The position numbers were made by a program, and so were the translations under genes. The notes below the pieces were generated by a model. The model saw only the letters and a list, made by a program, of their open reading frames with translations, was not told where the DNA came from and did not search any database. This document shows positions 15,094 to 24,075 of a stretch of DNA of 35,666 nt, piece by piece (the first letter of the stretch is position 1; each line of letters starts with the position of its first letter). The DNA comes from Vulcanimicrobiota bacterium (GTDB lineage: Bacteria > Vulcanimicrobiota > Vulcanimicrobiia > Vulcanimicrobiales > Vulcanimicrobiaceae): positions 1 to 35,666 of the forward strand of contig PMFP01000095.1 of assembly GCA_003155175.1 (NCBI GenBank), written 5' to 3'.

Positions 15094-16606
15094 CCCAGTA
15101 CCAATCCGCGAAGAGCACGGTGAAGAGTCCGAGCAGCGGCAGCGAGAACGCCAAGATCAGGTTGTTGACCCACGGGCGGTCTCCCCAGCGCGCGAGGATC
15201 ATAAACATCGGGAACAGCACGAGCGCGAAGCGCGGCATGCTCATCAGACTCGAGGTGCTCATCGGCACCAGGATCGAGAGCGCCATATAGACGACGTACG
15301 GCGGCCGCAACGCCTTCCAGCCGCCGATCAGGACGCCGATCATCAGCCCGGTAAAGGCCAATTCGAGGGACTGATCGGCGATCGTCTGTCCGGACGTCGC
15401 GATCGCGATCTTGTGGAACGAATTGAACACGCTCACCCACGGCGGCGCGAAGTGGCGGTTCCAGTGGCTTTGCACGTGCGTAAAGTACAACGGATCGGCG
15501 CGCAGAACCCAGAGATACGCCATATAGATGAAAAGGCCGGCCGGAATCAGCGCACACGCAGCCAGGTCGACCAGCCCGTCTCGCACGCGCTTACCGTAGA
15601 CGCCGTACCACTCCATCAGGAACGGGACGACCAGAAGGACGCCCTCGACGCGCGTCATGGCTGCGAAGAGTCCGATCGCCGCGCTCAGCCACCAGCGATG
15701 CGCGCGCAGATAGTAGAACGACGCAACCGTCAGCATGAAGAACAGCGACTCGGTGTAGACGGCCGAGAAGAAGATGGCCGACGGGAAGATGGAAGCGTAA
15801 AAGATCGCGCGCCGCGCGGTCGGCCGGTCGAATTCGTGTTCGACGAGCTTGTAGAGAAAGAGCAGGCCGAAAAAGAACGAGGCGTTCGATATCAGCAACC
15901 CCGCGATCAAGTGGTTCCCGGTAAGCGCGCCGAGCATTCGGATGAGCGCCGGATAGAGCGGAAAGAACGCCATGTCCGTGCCGTGATAGCCGTTCGTCGC
16001 AATCTCGAGGTAATGCACGGCGTCCCAGCGCCCCCAGACCGCGAGCAACACGTGCGATGACTCTTGCACGTGCGTGCCGGGGCGCTGGCCGATGATCACG
16101 GCGGCCAGCTCGGCGATGACGATGATGGCGGCGCGCGTGGCCACGAAGTCGAGCAGAACTTCCCGCACGGTCTGGTTGAGCCGCGCCGCGATGAGAATCT
16201 TCGCAACCGCCCACAAGCCGAGAGCGAGTCCGAGGAGCTGTGCGCCGTGCGCGTACTGCGGAGGCAGAACCAGCGTGCCCCACAGCAAGACGAACGGCAG
16301 ATACGTCACGGCGTCGTACTGCAGCGAGCGGGCCAGCGTCGTGCCGGACCGCCGGGCAAAATAGCGCGAGTAGGAGCTCCACGCGAACGCAACGCCGGCC
16401 AGCCCGATCAGGAGGCAGAACGCGAGATCCAGCTGCCCGAATACCGGATCGCGCCGCGGCATCGCGACGGCGTACCATACAAAGAAGCCGAGCGACAGGC
16501 CCGACAAGATCACGGCAAAAGCCGTTATCGCCCCGGCATTTGCGAGATCAGCCAGGAAGGGAACTTGCGAACGCTGCGGTCTGGGCGCGTGGACGTTGGC
16601 CGACAC
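15086..16606 (-). CDS. PIG-V/Gpi18-type mannosyltransferase
   Basis: A polytopic membrane protein of about 506 residues. The signature loop WGRWDAVHYLEIATNGYHG followed by MAFFPLYPALIRML is that of the PIG-V mannosyltransferase family (GT76), whose members add mannose from a polyprenyl-phosphate donor on the outer face of the membrane. The open frame continues upstream antisense to glpX; the GTG at 16606 gives a natural N-terminus before the first helix (ITAFAVILSGLSLGFFVWYA). No strong ribosome site is seen. It leads a minus-strand operon with gtrA and a second GT-C enzyme and is divergent from glpX, 52 bases away. Confidence 0.82.
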   Translation of the reverse strand: MSANVHAPRPQRSQVPFLADLANAGAITAFAVILSGLSLGFFVWYAVAMPRRDPVFGQLDLAFCLLIGLAGVAFAWSSYSRYFARRSGTTLARSLQYDAVTYLPFVLLWGTLVLPPQYAHGAQLLGLALGLWAVAKILIAARLNQTVREVLLDFVATRAAIIVIAELAAVIIGQRPGTHVQESSHVLLAVWGRWDAVHYLEIATNGYHGTDMAFFPLYPALIRMLGALTGNHLIAGLLISNASFFFGLLFLYKLVEHEFDRPTARRAIFYASIFPSAIFFSAVYTESLFFMLTVASFYYLRAHRWWLSAAIGLFAAMTRVEGVLLVVPFLMEWYGVYGKRVRDGLVDLAACALIPAGLFIYMAYLWVLRADPLYFTHVQSHWNRHFAPPWVSVFNSFHKIAIATSGQTIADQSLELAFTGLMIGVLIGGWKALRPPYVVYMALSILVPMSTSSLMSMPRFALVLFPMFMILARWGDRPWVNNLILAFSLPLLGLFTVLFADWYWVA

Positions 16607-16658
16607 GGGGCCATTTCTTAAAGGAAATGCGTCGCTTCCCTTTGTAGCCAAGGACGCG

Positions 16659-17606
16659 ATGGTCAACTCGCTCGATTTCGTAAACGTGACGGAGAAGGCT
16701 GCCCTTGCAGCCTCGCGCTTCATGGGCCGGGGCGAACGCGACGCCGCCGACGGCGCCGCCGTGGAAGCCATGCGCGCCGAGCTCGGCGAGATGGAGATCT
16801 CCGGGCGCATCGTCATCGGAGAAGGCGAGCGCGACGAAGCGCCGATGCTGTTCATCGGCGAAGAGGTCGGGAAAGGCGGGGTATCCGTGGACATCGCGGT
16901 GGACCCGGTCGAGGGAACCAACCTCGTCGCAAACGGTTTGCCGAATTCGATCGCGGTGATGGCGATCGCCGAGCGAGGCGGTTTGTTGCATGCGCCCGAC
17001 TCGTATATGAAGAAGCTCGCGGTCGGCCCGAAAGCCGCAGCGTTCGTTCACATCGATGCGAGCGTCGCCGACAACCTCACCGCCGTCGCCAACGCGCTCG
17101 AGAAGCCGGTCAACGACGTCTGCGTCGTCATCTTGGACCGGCCCCGCCACGCCGATCTGATCCGCGAAGTTCGTGAAGCCGGAGCGCGCATCAAGCTCAT
17201 CTCCGACGGCGACGTGGACGCCTGCATCGCGACGTCCATCGACTCGACCGGAATTCACGTCGCGATGGGGACGGGAGGCGCACCCGAAGGCGTGCTTGCC
17301 GCAGCCGCGATCAAGTGTCTGGGCGGAAATTTCATGGGACGTCTGGAGCCGCGTTCGCCGGAAGAGGCCGAGCGCGCGAAGGCCATGGGATTCGGCGATC
17401 TCTCTCGCGTGCTCGAGATGGACGATCTGTGCAAGAGCGACAGCGTCATGTTCTGCGCGACCGGCATTACCGACGGCGACTTGATGCGCGGCGTTCGCTT
17501 CTTTGGAAACCACGCACGCACGCACTCGATTCTCGTGCACGGCAACGGGACCGTCCGGTTTATCGACTCCACCCACCGTCTGGGCGCCCGGCCGCGTCGT
17601 CGCTAA
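16659..17606 (+). CDS. glpX: Fructose-1,6-bisphosphatase class II
   Basis: Hydrolyses fructose 1,6-bisphosphate to fructose 6-phosphate in gluconeogenesis (or the Calvin cycle if present). The metal-binding motifs of the class are complete: GEGERDEAPM and VDPVEGTN, with ISDGDVDA and MGTGGAPEGVLAAAA further on. Length 315 aa fits GlpX. The ATG at 16659 has AAGGA 5 bases upstream; upstream in-frame ATGs (16596 on) would add unrelated residues. It is followed 4 bases later by the flavoprotein gene, so the two should be co-transcribed. Confidence 0.95.
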   Translation: MVNSLDFVNVTEKAALAASRFMGRGERDAADGAAVEAMRAELGEMEISGRIVIGEGERDEAPMLFIGEEVGKGGVSVDIAVDPVEGTNLVANGLPNSIAVMAIAERGGLLHAPDSYMKKLAVGPKAAAFVHIDASVADNLTAVANALEKPVNDVCVVILDRPRHADLIREVREAGARIKLISDGDVDACIATSIDSTGIHVAMGTGGAPEGVLAAAAIKCLGGNFMGRLEPRSPEEAERAKAMGFGDLSRVLEMDDLCKSDSVMFCATGITDGDLMRGVRFFGNHARTHSILVHGNGTVRFIDSTHRLGARPRRR

Positions 17607-17610
17607 AGTA

Positions 17611-19053
17611 ATGAAACGCGTCGCCTACGATCTTATCGTGATCGGGGCGGGTTCGGCGGGCTACGCGGCCGCCCTCACTGCCCACGACTGCGGGTGCAGC
17701 GTGGCCTTCGTGGACCCCGGGCCGCTGGGCGGACTCTGCATCCTGCGGGGGTGCATGCCCAGCAAGGCGCTGCTCGCGTCCAGCGACGCGCTCTACGACG
17801 CCCGGGAATCCGGCGCGCTGGGCATCCACGTCGCCGGCACCTCGGCGGATATGCCGTTCATCGCCCGGCGCAAGCGCGAGCTCGTCAAGGAGTTTGCCGA
17901 GTACCGCGTGGACGGCATCGAGAAATTTCCGGTGTATTGCGGTCGCGCAGCCTTTCTCTCCGAGCGTGAGGTCCAGGTCGGCGACGACGTCGTGCTCGAG
18001 GGGCGCCGTTTCATCATCGCAACGGGCAGCGTGCCCGCGCCGCCCGTACTGCCGGGCCTGGCCGAGGCCGGGTACCTAGACTCCGACGCCATCCTCGATC
18101 TCGAGCGCATTCCCGAATCCGTGGTGGTCCTCGGCGGCGGCTACACGGCCTGCGAACTCGGACAGTTCCTCGCGCGCATGGGCGCAAAAACGACGGTCGT
18201 CATCCGCAGCGATCATCTGCTGACGTCGGCCGACGACGACGTCGGTCATGCCTTAACGACGTACTTCGGGGACGAGGGTATCGAGGTCTTCACGCGCGCT
18301 ACGGTGCTCGGAATCGAACGCCGCGGCAATCACAAGGTGGTGCGCGTCTCGGCCGGCGGTCAAGAACGCGAGCTCGTTGCAGAGGAGATTTTCTCGGCCC
18401 TGGGCCGCGTGCCGAACGTCGCGGGTCTGAATCTGGAGAAAGCCGGCGTACGGTACGACGCGAGCGCGGGAATCGGCGTCGACGCCACGCTGCGCACGAG
18501 CAACCCCAACATCTTTGCCGTCGGCGACGTTACCGGCGAATATTTGCTCGTACACGTGGCGATCTATCAAGGTGAGGTCGCGGCCCGGAACGCGACGCGC
18601 GACGCTCGCGAAGAGGCCGACTACCGCATCGTCTCGGCCCACGCGGTCTTCACCGATCCCCAGATCGGCGTCGTCGGCGCGAGCGAGAAAGAGCTCGAAC
18701 GCGACGGGCGCCGCTATGCGGTCGGGAGGTACGATTTCGCCGAACACGGCAAAGCGATGTGCCTCGCCAAACCCAAAGGTTTCGTGAAGATGATGGCCGC
18801 GCTGGATACCGGCGAGATTCTGGGCGCCGCCGCGATCGGCGCCCAAGCCTCGGAACTGATCCACGAGGTCATCGTGGCGATGAACTATCGGGCAACGGTT
18901 GCCGATTTCATGCGCATTCCGCACCTGCATCCGACGCTTTCGGAGATTTGGACGTATCCGGCGGAGATCTGCGCCGCACGTTGCGGATTAAAGGAACCCG
19001 GCGACGAGTCGATGGAAGTCGCTACCAGTGGAACCGCCGCACAGCCTGCTTGA
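17611..19053 (+). CDS. Pyridine nucleotide-disulfide oxidoreductase (Lpd/MerA family)
   Basis: A 480-residue flavoprotein with an FAD-binding GxGxxG (IGAGSAGYAAA, 11-21), a redox-active Cys pair spaced C-x4-C (Cys43, Cys48 in GLCILRGCMPSK), an NAD(P)-binding segment (VVVLGGGYTACELGQFLARM), the FAD-contacting FAVGDVTG, and the C-terminal dimerisation motif HLHPTLSEIW with the catalytic His-Glu pair. It is therefore a working dithiol/NAD(P)H enzyme. No lipoyl domain, no extra N-terminal mercury domain and no 2-oxoacid dehydrogenase genes are near, so lipoamide dehydrogenase, mercuric reductase and a thiol reductase all remain possible. It overlaps the nitrilase gene by 26 bases. Confidence 0.88.
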   Translation: MKRVAYDLIVIGAGSAGYAAALTAHDCGCSVAFVDPGPLGGLCILRGCMPSKALLASSDALYDARESGALGIHVAGTSADMPFIARRKRELVKEFAEYRVDGIEKFPVYCGRAAFLSEREVQVGDDVVLEGRRFIIATGSVPAPPVLPGLAEAGYLDSDAILDLERIPESVVVLGGGYTACELGQFLARMGAKTTVVIRSDHLLTSADDDVGHALTTYFGDEGIEVFTRATVLGIERRGNHKVVRVSAGGQERELVAEEIFSALGRVPNVAGLNLEKAGVRYDASAGIGVDATLRTSNPNIFAVGDVTGEYLLVHVAIYQGEVAARNATRDAREEADYRIVSAHAVFTDPQIGVVGASEKELERDGRRYAVGRYDFAEHGKAMCLAKPKGFVKMMAALDTGEILGAAAIGAQASELIHEVIVAMNYRATVADFMRIPHLHPTLSEIWTYPAEICAARCGLKEPGDESMEVATSGTAAQPA

Positions 19054-19966
19054 GACGCCGCCGCGCGTTCGCACGGCGATCGTACAAACCAAACCGCTCA
19101 AAGGACGCTACTCGGAGAATCTTCGCGCGGCGGGCGACGCCTTCGCTCAACTCGGATCCGCGGACGCGCCCGACCTAGTCGTTTTTCCCGAGGCGGCATT
19201 CACGGGGTACTTCCTCGAAGGGGCCGTCTACGATCTCGCGCTGCCGGCACGGCGCTTCGCGAACGATCTCGCCGCGACGTGGAGCGCGGCGTGCGGCGGC
19301 GCTCCCGTGGACATCTGCTGCGGCTTTTACGAGAACGACGAAGGCACGTATTACAACAGCGCGATCTACGCGCACGTCGTGGACGGCACGGCGCAGATCG
19401 TGCACGTGCACCGAAAACTGTTTTTGGCGACGTACGGCGTGTTCGACGAAGAACGGTTTCTCGTACGGGGGCGAGGCCTGCGCGCGTTCGAGACGCGTTT
19501 CGGGCGGATGTCCATGCTGATCTGCGAGGACGTATGGCACGCGATCGTGCCGACGATCGCGGCGATCAAGGGCGCCCGCATCTTGCTCGTGCCGAGCGCG
19601 TCGCCCGGCCGAGGCATCGAAGGCGAAGAAGAGCTGGAGTCGATCGAGCGCTGGCGCGAGATCCTTTCGCTGATCGCGGCCGAGCACGGCGTGTACGTGG
19701 TGTACGCGGGCCTGGCGGGATTCGAAGGCGGAAAGGGCATGACCGGCTCGTCGTGCGTGGTGGATCCCCGCGGCAAGGTCGTCGTTCGGGCCTCGGCGAC
19801 GCAGGCGCAGATCGTTCGTGCCGATCTCGACCCGCGCTCGATCGATCTGGCGCGAGCCGAACTGCCGCTGCTCGGCGATCTGGAAACGGTACTGCCGGAT
19901 CTGCTCGCCGACGAGGAACTGTCGCTGCGGCGTCTGGAGAACGGACACGATGCTGCCGGTCGTTAG
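19028..19966 (+). CDS. Nitrilase-superfamily amidohydrolase, probable glutaminase partner of NadE
   Basis: The catalytic triad is complete: Glu55 (VFPEAAFTGY), Lys130 (HVHRKLFL) and Cys166 (LICEDVWH). The stretch KLFLATYGVFDEERFLVRG resembles the YGVFDE segment of the glutaminase domain in two-domain, glutamine-dependent NAD synthetases, and CEDVW matches their CEDLW. That domain releases ammonia from glutamine. The GTG start (19028) lies inside the flavoprotein gene, and the 3' end overlaps nadE, so the order is the same as in the fused enzyme. Other carbon-nitrogen hydrolase activities (carbamoylputrescine, omega-amide) cannot be excluded. Confidence 0.85.
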   Translation: MEPPHSLLETPPRVRTAIVQTKPLKGRYSENLRAAGDAFAQLGSADAPDLVVFPEAAFTGYFLEGAVYDLALPARRFANDLAATWSAACGGAPVDICCGFYENDEGTYYNSAIYAHVVDGTAQIVHVHRKLFLATYGVFDEERFLVRGRGLRAFETRFGRMSMLICEDVWHAIVPTIAAIKGARILLVPSASPGRGIEGEEELESIERWREILSLIAAEHGVYVVYAGLAGFEGGKGMTGSSCVVDPRGKVVVRASATQAQIVRADLDPRSIDLARAELPLLGDLETVLPDLLADEELSLRRLENGHDAAGR

Positions 19967-20801
19967 CGAATCCTACGAAGCGATTCTGCGGCCGCCGGGC
20001 ATCAACGCCGCGGTGGCGGCGCAGTGGCTCGAAGCCTTCCTGCGCGACGAAATGCCGCGCCGGCGCGGCGTCGAGCGGGCCGTCATCGGGCTTTCCGGAG
20101 GCGTGGATTCGGCCGTTACCGCATTTCTCTGCGCGCGGGCGCTCGGCCCGGAAAACGTGCATGCGTTTGCCTTGCCGTACGCGACGTCGAGTCCGGCCAG
20201 TCTGTCGGACGCGCAATTGGTCGTGGACGCGCTCGGCATCCATTTCCGGACGATCGAAATCACCGCGGCGGTGGACGGATACCTGCAGTTCGAGCCCGAT
20301 GCCGACGCACGGCGGCGCGGCAACGTCATGGCGCGCACGCGAATGCTCGCACTCTTCGATCAATCGGCGAAGCTGGGCGGCTTGCCCGTCGGCACCGGGA
20401 ACAAGACCGAACGCATGCTGGGATATTTCACGTGGCACGCGGACGACACGCCGCCGCTCAATCCACTCGGCGATCTCTTTAAGACGCAGGTGTGGGAATT
20501 GGCTCGGTACCTCGGCGTCCCGCGCGCGCTGGTAGACAAGGCGCCGAGCGCGGACCTGGAAGCCGATCAAACCGACGAAGGAGATCTGGGCATCAGTTAC
20601 GCGCACGCCGACGCGATTCTCGCGCAGCTGCTGCTCGGATATTCGGACGAGCAGTTGATTCAGCGCGGATTTCCGCCGGGCGACGTGCGTCTGGTCCGGC
20701 GCCGGGTGGACTCCACGCACTGGAAACGCCATCTGCCGACGACGGCGATGCTCTCGAACACCGCGATCAACGAGTTCTATCTTCGCCCGGTCGATTTCTA
20801 G
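19950..20801 (+). CDS. nadE: NAD+ synthetase (ammonia-channel domain, stand-alone)
   Basis: Converts nicotinate adenine dinucleotide, ATP and ammonia to NAD+. The PP-loop SGGVDSAV (49-56) is at the usual place; VGTGNKTERMLGYFT and PLGDLFKTQVWELARYLGVP carry the substrate contacts, and PSADLEADQTDEGDLG the loop near the active site. Length (283 aa) fits the single-domain enzyme. ATG at 19950 has GGAGA 9 bases upstream. It overlaps the nitrilase gene by 17 bases, making it likely that the two products form a split glutamine-dependent NAD synthetase, and it is 15 bases upstream of cinA. Confidence 0.94.
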   Translation: MLPVVSESYEAILRPPGINAAVAAQWLEAFLRDEMPRRRGVERAVIGLSGGVDSAVTAFLCARALGPENVHAFALPYATSSPASLSDAQLVVDALGIHFRTIEITAAVDGYLQFEPDADARRRGNVMARTRMLALFDQSAKLGGLPVGTGNKTERMLGYFTWHADDTPPLNPLGDLFKTQVWELARYLGVPRALVDKAPSADLEADQTDEGDLGISYAHADAILAQLLLGYSDEQLIQRGFPPGDVRLVRRRVDSTHWKRHLPTTAMLSNTAINEFYLRPVDF

Positions 20802-20816
20802 GCTGGTTCGCACGAC

Positions 20817-22067
20817 ATGCCTCGAGTCGAACTGCTGGCGATCGGCACCGAGCTGCTGCTCGGACAACTCGTGGATACCAACACGGCGTTCGTCGCGGGT
20901 CACCTGTCGCAAGCCGGCATCGACGTCTATGCGACACACGCCGTCGGCGACAACCGGGAGCGCATCGCGCGCGCCGTGACGGACGCGCTCGATCGCGCCG
21001 ACGGCGTCATCTCGACCGGCGGTCTCGGTCCGACCGTCGACGATCTAACGAAGGAAGCCGTTTGCGACGCGCTCGGCGTCGAAGCGGAGCTCTACGCTCC
21101 CGCCCTCGCAACTCTGGAGCGCGCGTTTGCCGCGCTCGGGCGCACCATGCGGGAGAATAACCGGAAGCAGGCGATGCTGCCGGCGGGCAGCGTGGTGCTC
21201 GAGAACGCGAACGGCACGGCCCCGGGCTTTCTGGTCTTCCGCGACGACGGAAAGTTCGTCGCCTGCATGCCGGGCGTGCCCGCGGAGATGAAGCCGATGC
21301 TGACCGGCGAGCTGATCCCCCGTTTGCGCGAGCGGCTCGGCGTCAGCGACGCGATTTACACGCGCGTCGTCCACACCGTCAACGTCGCCGAGTCCGAGAT
21401 CGACCATCGCATCGAAGATCTCTTCCGGACGTCGGAAAATCCGAAGGTCGCCGTGCTCGCGCACGGCGGGCGGTGCGACGTCAAGATCATGGCCAAAGCG
21501 CCGTCGCGCGAGCGCGCCGAGGCGATGATCGCTCCGCTGCAAGCCGAGGTCGAGAGCAAACTCGCGGGCTTCGTCTTCGGCCTGGATGCCGAGACGCTGG
21601 AAACCGCGATCCATCGCTTGCTTCAATCCGACGGCCTCACGTGCGCGGTCGCCGAATCGTGCACGGGCGGCCGCATTGCAGCGGCGCTCACATCCGTTCC
21701 GGGGTCTTCGCAAAGCTTTCTCGGAGGCATCGTGGCGTACGATAATTCGGTCAAAATCGCGCAGCTGGGCGTACGGCCCGAGACGCTCGGCGCGCACGGC
21801 GCGGTCAGCGAGCAGGTCGCGTGCGAGATGGCGCGAGGCGCCTGCGAGGCAATCGGCGCGAACGTCGCGGTTGCGACGACCGGGATCGCCGGTCCGGACG
21901 GGGGTTCGGAGGAGAAGCCCGTGGGGCTGGTTTGGGTCGCGGTCGCGTGGGCAGGCGGAGAGGCGCGCGCGCGCAGCATCCGGTGGCGGGGCGATCGCGA
22001 GCTGATCCAAAGCCGGGCGGCGTCGGCAGCGCTGGGCATCCTCTGGAACGCTCTCATCAAGCGTTAA
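20817..22067 (+). CDS. cinA: CinA: MoCF-like domain plus NMN deamidase (PncC) domain
   Basis: The N-terminal half has the molybdopterin-binding-like fold (ELLLGQLVDTNTAFVAGHL, STGGLGPTVDDLTKEAV), known in CinA as an ADP-ribose pyrophosphatase-type domain. The C-terminal half holds the deamidase signature (CAVAESCTGGRIAAALTS, SVKIAQLGV, TTGIAGPDGG). It converts nicotinamide mononucleotide to nicotinate mononucleotide, feeding the same pathway that NadE completes. At 416 aa it is full length. The location next to nadE supports a role in NAD recycling rather than competence. Confidence 0.94.
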   Translation: MPRVELLAIGTELLLGQLVDTNTAFVAGHLSQAGIDVYATHAVGDNRERIARAVTDALDRADGVISTGGLGPTVDDLTKEAVCDALGVEAELYAPALATLERAFAALGRTMRENNRKQAMLPAGSVVLENANGTAPGFLVFRDDGKFVACMPGVPAEMKPMLTGELIPRLRERLGVSDAIYTRVVHTVNVAESEIDHRIEDLFRTSENPKVAVLAHGGRCDVKIMAKAPSRERAEAMIAPLQAEVESKLAGFVFGLDAETLETAIHRLLQSDGLTCAVAESCTGGRIAAALTSVPGSSQSFLGGIVAYDNSVKIAQLGVRPETLGAHGAVSEQVACEMARGACEAIGANVAVATTGIAGPDGGSEEKPVGLVWVAVAWAGGEARARSIRWRGDRELIQSRAASAALGILWNALIKR

Positions 22068-22119
22068 GAGGACGCACCTGGCGGAACGATAACAGAAGCT
22101 CTTTCGTAATCTTACAGAG

Positions 22120-23841
22120 ATGAAGGTACGCGTGAACGGATCCCCGACCGGCTTGCGGGCGCTTGCCGCCATTGCGATCGCTTCGTTAGCGTTCGCCGGA
22201 TGCGGCGGGGGCGGCGGCTCCAGCCCCAACCCGAATCCGACGCCAACGCCCGCGTCTAGCGCGTTCGTCTGTCCCAGCAGCAACACGGCTGCGAGCGTCG
22301 CGCAAAGCGGCGCGACTCGTGAGGCCGCGTCCGTTCATCGCGGCGTAAGCTTTCTTCCGGCGGTCCGCGTCGCGCAGTCGAGTACCATCGCCGTCCTCTA
22401 CGACACGTCACGTCTGCAGCAAGTGCGCGACGGTCTTGCCTCGCGCGAGGCCGGCGCAGGCGCCCAGTTCGACCGCGAGATCGCGTTTGGCGCCATCCAC
22501 CAGACCGCTCGCATCCTGAAAGTGGATCCGGCTCGCGTCGCTTCGGTCGTCGCAACGCTCCGCGCGCAGCCCGGCGTGATCGAAGCGGGCCCCCTCGTGC
22601 GTAAGGCGCCGATGCACGTGAGCACGCCGTATTTCCCTAACGATCCATATTTTCAAGGGTTTGCCGCGCCCATCGCGCCCGCGGCGCCGACCAACAACCT
22701 TCCGCCGTACTACGAGTCGAGCAGCGTCCCCGGTCAGTGGGACATGCACGCGGTCAAGATGGAAGATGCGTGGGCGTACAGCCAGAGCAACAACGGCAGC
22801 GCGTTCGTCAATCCACACGCGCTCGGCGTGCCCGCGATCCGGTTGGCCGTGATCGACACCGGTGAAGACACGACGTCGCCGGAGTTGGCGGGCAAGGTCG
22901 TCCGCCAGCGCTGCTTCGTGACGAGCCCGGGCGGATCGCAGTCCACCTCGGGGTTTACCGTGGATCCGGACGGCCACGGCACCAACGTGACCGGTCTGGC
23001 CGCGTCGAACCTCGGCAACGGCACGGGCTTTGCAGGAACCGGCGGCCACATCTCGCTGATGCTCTATCGCGTCTTTCCGACGCCCGACGACAACTGCCTC
23101 AGTTCGAGCAGCGCCGGAAGCGATCCGCAATGCACGGCGGATTCGCAAGATATCGCCGACGCCCTCAACGACGCCGTGAGTAACGGCGCCAACGTCATCA
23201 ACCTGAGCCTGGGCGGCGGCGCGTGCCCCGACGACGCCGTCGAAGGGCCGGCGATCGCCAACGCCATCGCCCACAACGTCATCGTCGTCGCGGCGTCGGG
23301 GAACTCGGACGGTTCGACGCCAGTTAACGTGGTGCAGACGCCCGCGTGCGATCCCGGCGTGATCGCGGTCGGCGCCACCGGCCTCAACGACGCCGCGAGC
23401 CCGGTCGCCGAGCAAGTTGCCTCGTACTCGGAGTACGATTCGACCAATCCGGGCGGCTGGGGCATCGTTGCGCCGGGCGGGAACCCATCGAGCGACGTTG
23501 ATAACGACAATCTTCACTGGGTCGAGAACATCTCGACCAGCACTCCGGTTGACGCAAAGTACGCGCAGAGCATCGACTGCAGCGGCGACTATCCGTCGGG
23601 AACGGGAACTCCCGATTGCAAGATGCTCATCGCGGGCACATCCATGGCGACGCCGCACGTCGCGGGCGCGGCCGCGCTGGTCCTTTCGGTCAACTCCGCG
23701 CTCTACGGATCGCCGAGCGCGATGAAAACCCTGTTGTGCTCGACGGCCGACAAACTGCCCGGCCAAAGCGCGACCGAGGGCTGCGGGCGGCTCAACGTCT
23801 ACCGGGCCATGGCCAAAGCCGTCGGCGATCCCGTCCCGTAG
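22120..23841 (+). CDS. Subtilisin-like (S8) serine peptidase, lipoprotein
   Basis: The leader ends in a lipobox (LAFAGC, Cys28), followed by a Gly/Ser/Pro-rich linker (NPNPTPTP). Residues about 85-165 resemble an S8 inhibitor propeptide. The catalytic domain has Asp246 (AVIDTGED), His286 (DGHGTNVTGLAA), the oxyanion Asn395 (AASGNSDG) and Ser508 (AGTSMATPHVAGAAAL), so it should be active on the outside of the cell. Extra Cys residues (for example C326, C338, C369, C410) suggest disulfides. Either the ATG at 22120 or the GTG at 22132 could be the start; the latter has AAGG 5 bases upstream. The 52 bases between cinA and this gene may hold a promoter but no clear one is visible. Confidence 0.92.
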   Translation: MKVRVNGSPTGLRALAAIAIASLAFAGCGGGGGSSPNPNPTPTPASSAFVCPSSNTAASVAQSGATREAASVHRGVSFLPAVRVAQSSTIAVLYDTSRLQQVRDGLASREAGAGAQFDREIAFGAIHQTARILKVDPARVASVVATLRAQPGVIEAGPLVRKAPMHVSTPYFPNDPYFQGFAAPIAPAAPTNNLPPYYESSSVPGQWDMHAVKMEDAWAYSQSNNGSAFVNPHALGVPAIRLAVIDTGEDTTSPELAGKVVRQRCFVTSPGGSQSTSGFTVDPDGHGTNVTGLAASNLGNGTGFAGTGGHISLMLYRVFPTPDDNCLSSSSAGSDPQCTADSQDIADALNDAVSNGANVINLSLGGGACPDDAVEGPAIANAIAHNVIVVAASGNSDGSTPVNVVQTPACDPGVIAVGATGLNDAASPVAEQVASYSEYDSTNPGGWGIVAPGGNPSSDVDNDNLHWVENISTSTPVDAKYAQSIDCSGDYPSGTGTPDCKMLIAGTSMATPHVAGAAALVLSVNSALYGSPSAMKTLLCSTADKLPGQSATEGCGRLNVYRAMAKAVGDPVP

Positions 23842-23868
23842 CCCGGCCGTGGCGACGACGGTCCGCGC

Positions 23869-24075
23869 GTGAAGATCCGCTTACCGTACGTCATCGGGGC
23901 GCTCTTGCTAGCCGGTTTCTTCGTCACGTCGTTTGCGGCTCGCCCCGGACAGCTCGCGGTGACGCGGCTCGTCCTATTGGTCGCGGCCATCGCCTTTCTC
24001 TTCGGCGGCCTCATCGGGCACATCAAAGACGTCAACCGGGAAAAGCCCAAGCCCGTAGCTCGGCGCGAGCGTTAG
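23869..24075 (+). CDS. Small two-helix membrane protein, unknown function
   Basis: A 68-residue ORF with a GTG start 27 bases after the S8 peptidase stop. It has two hydrophobic helices (VIGALLLAGFFVTSFAA and LVLLVAAIAFLFGGLIG) joined by a short polar turn, and a basic tail (KDVNREKPKPVARRER), placing both ends in the cytoplasm. Its stop overlaps that of the convergent oxidoreductase gene (TTAG). It looks like a real membrane protein from composition alone; no family is recognised. Confidence 0.6.
   Translation: MKIRLPYVIGALLLAGFFVTSFAARPGQLAVTRLVLLVAAIAFLFGGLIGHIKDVNREKPKPVARRER

Noticed and set aside
17611-19053. Naming the dithiol flavoprotein lpdA or merA.
   Set aside because: The family motifs are shared by lipoamide dehydrogenase, mercuric reductase and related thiol reductases; neither 2-oxoacid dehydrogenase nor mer genes are nearby to decide.
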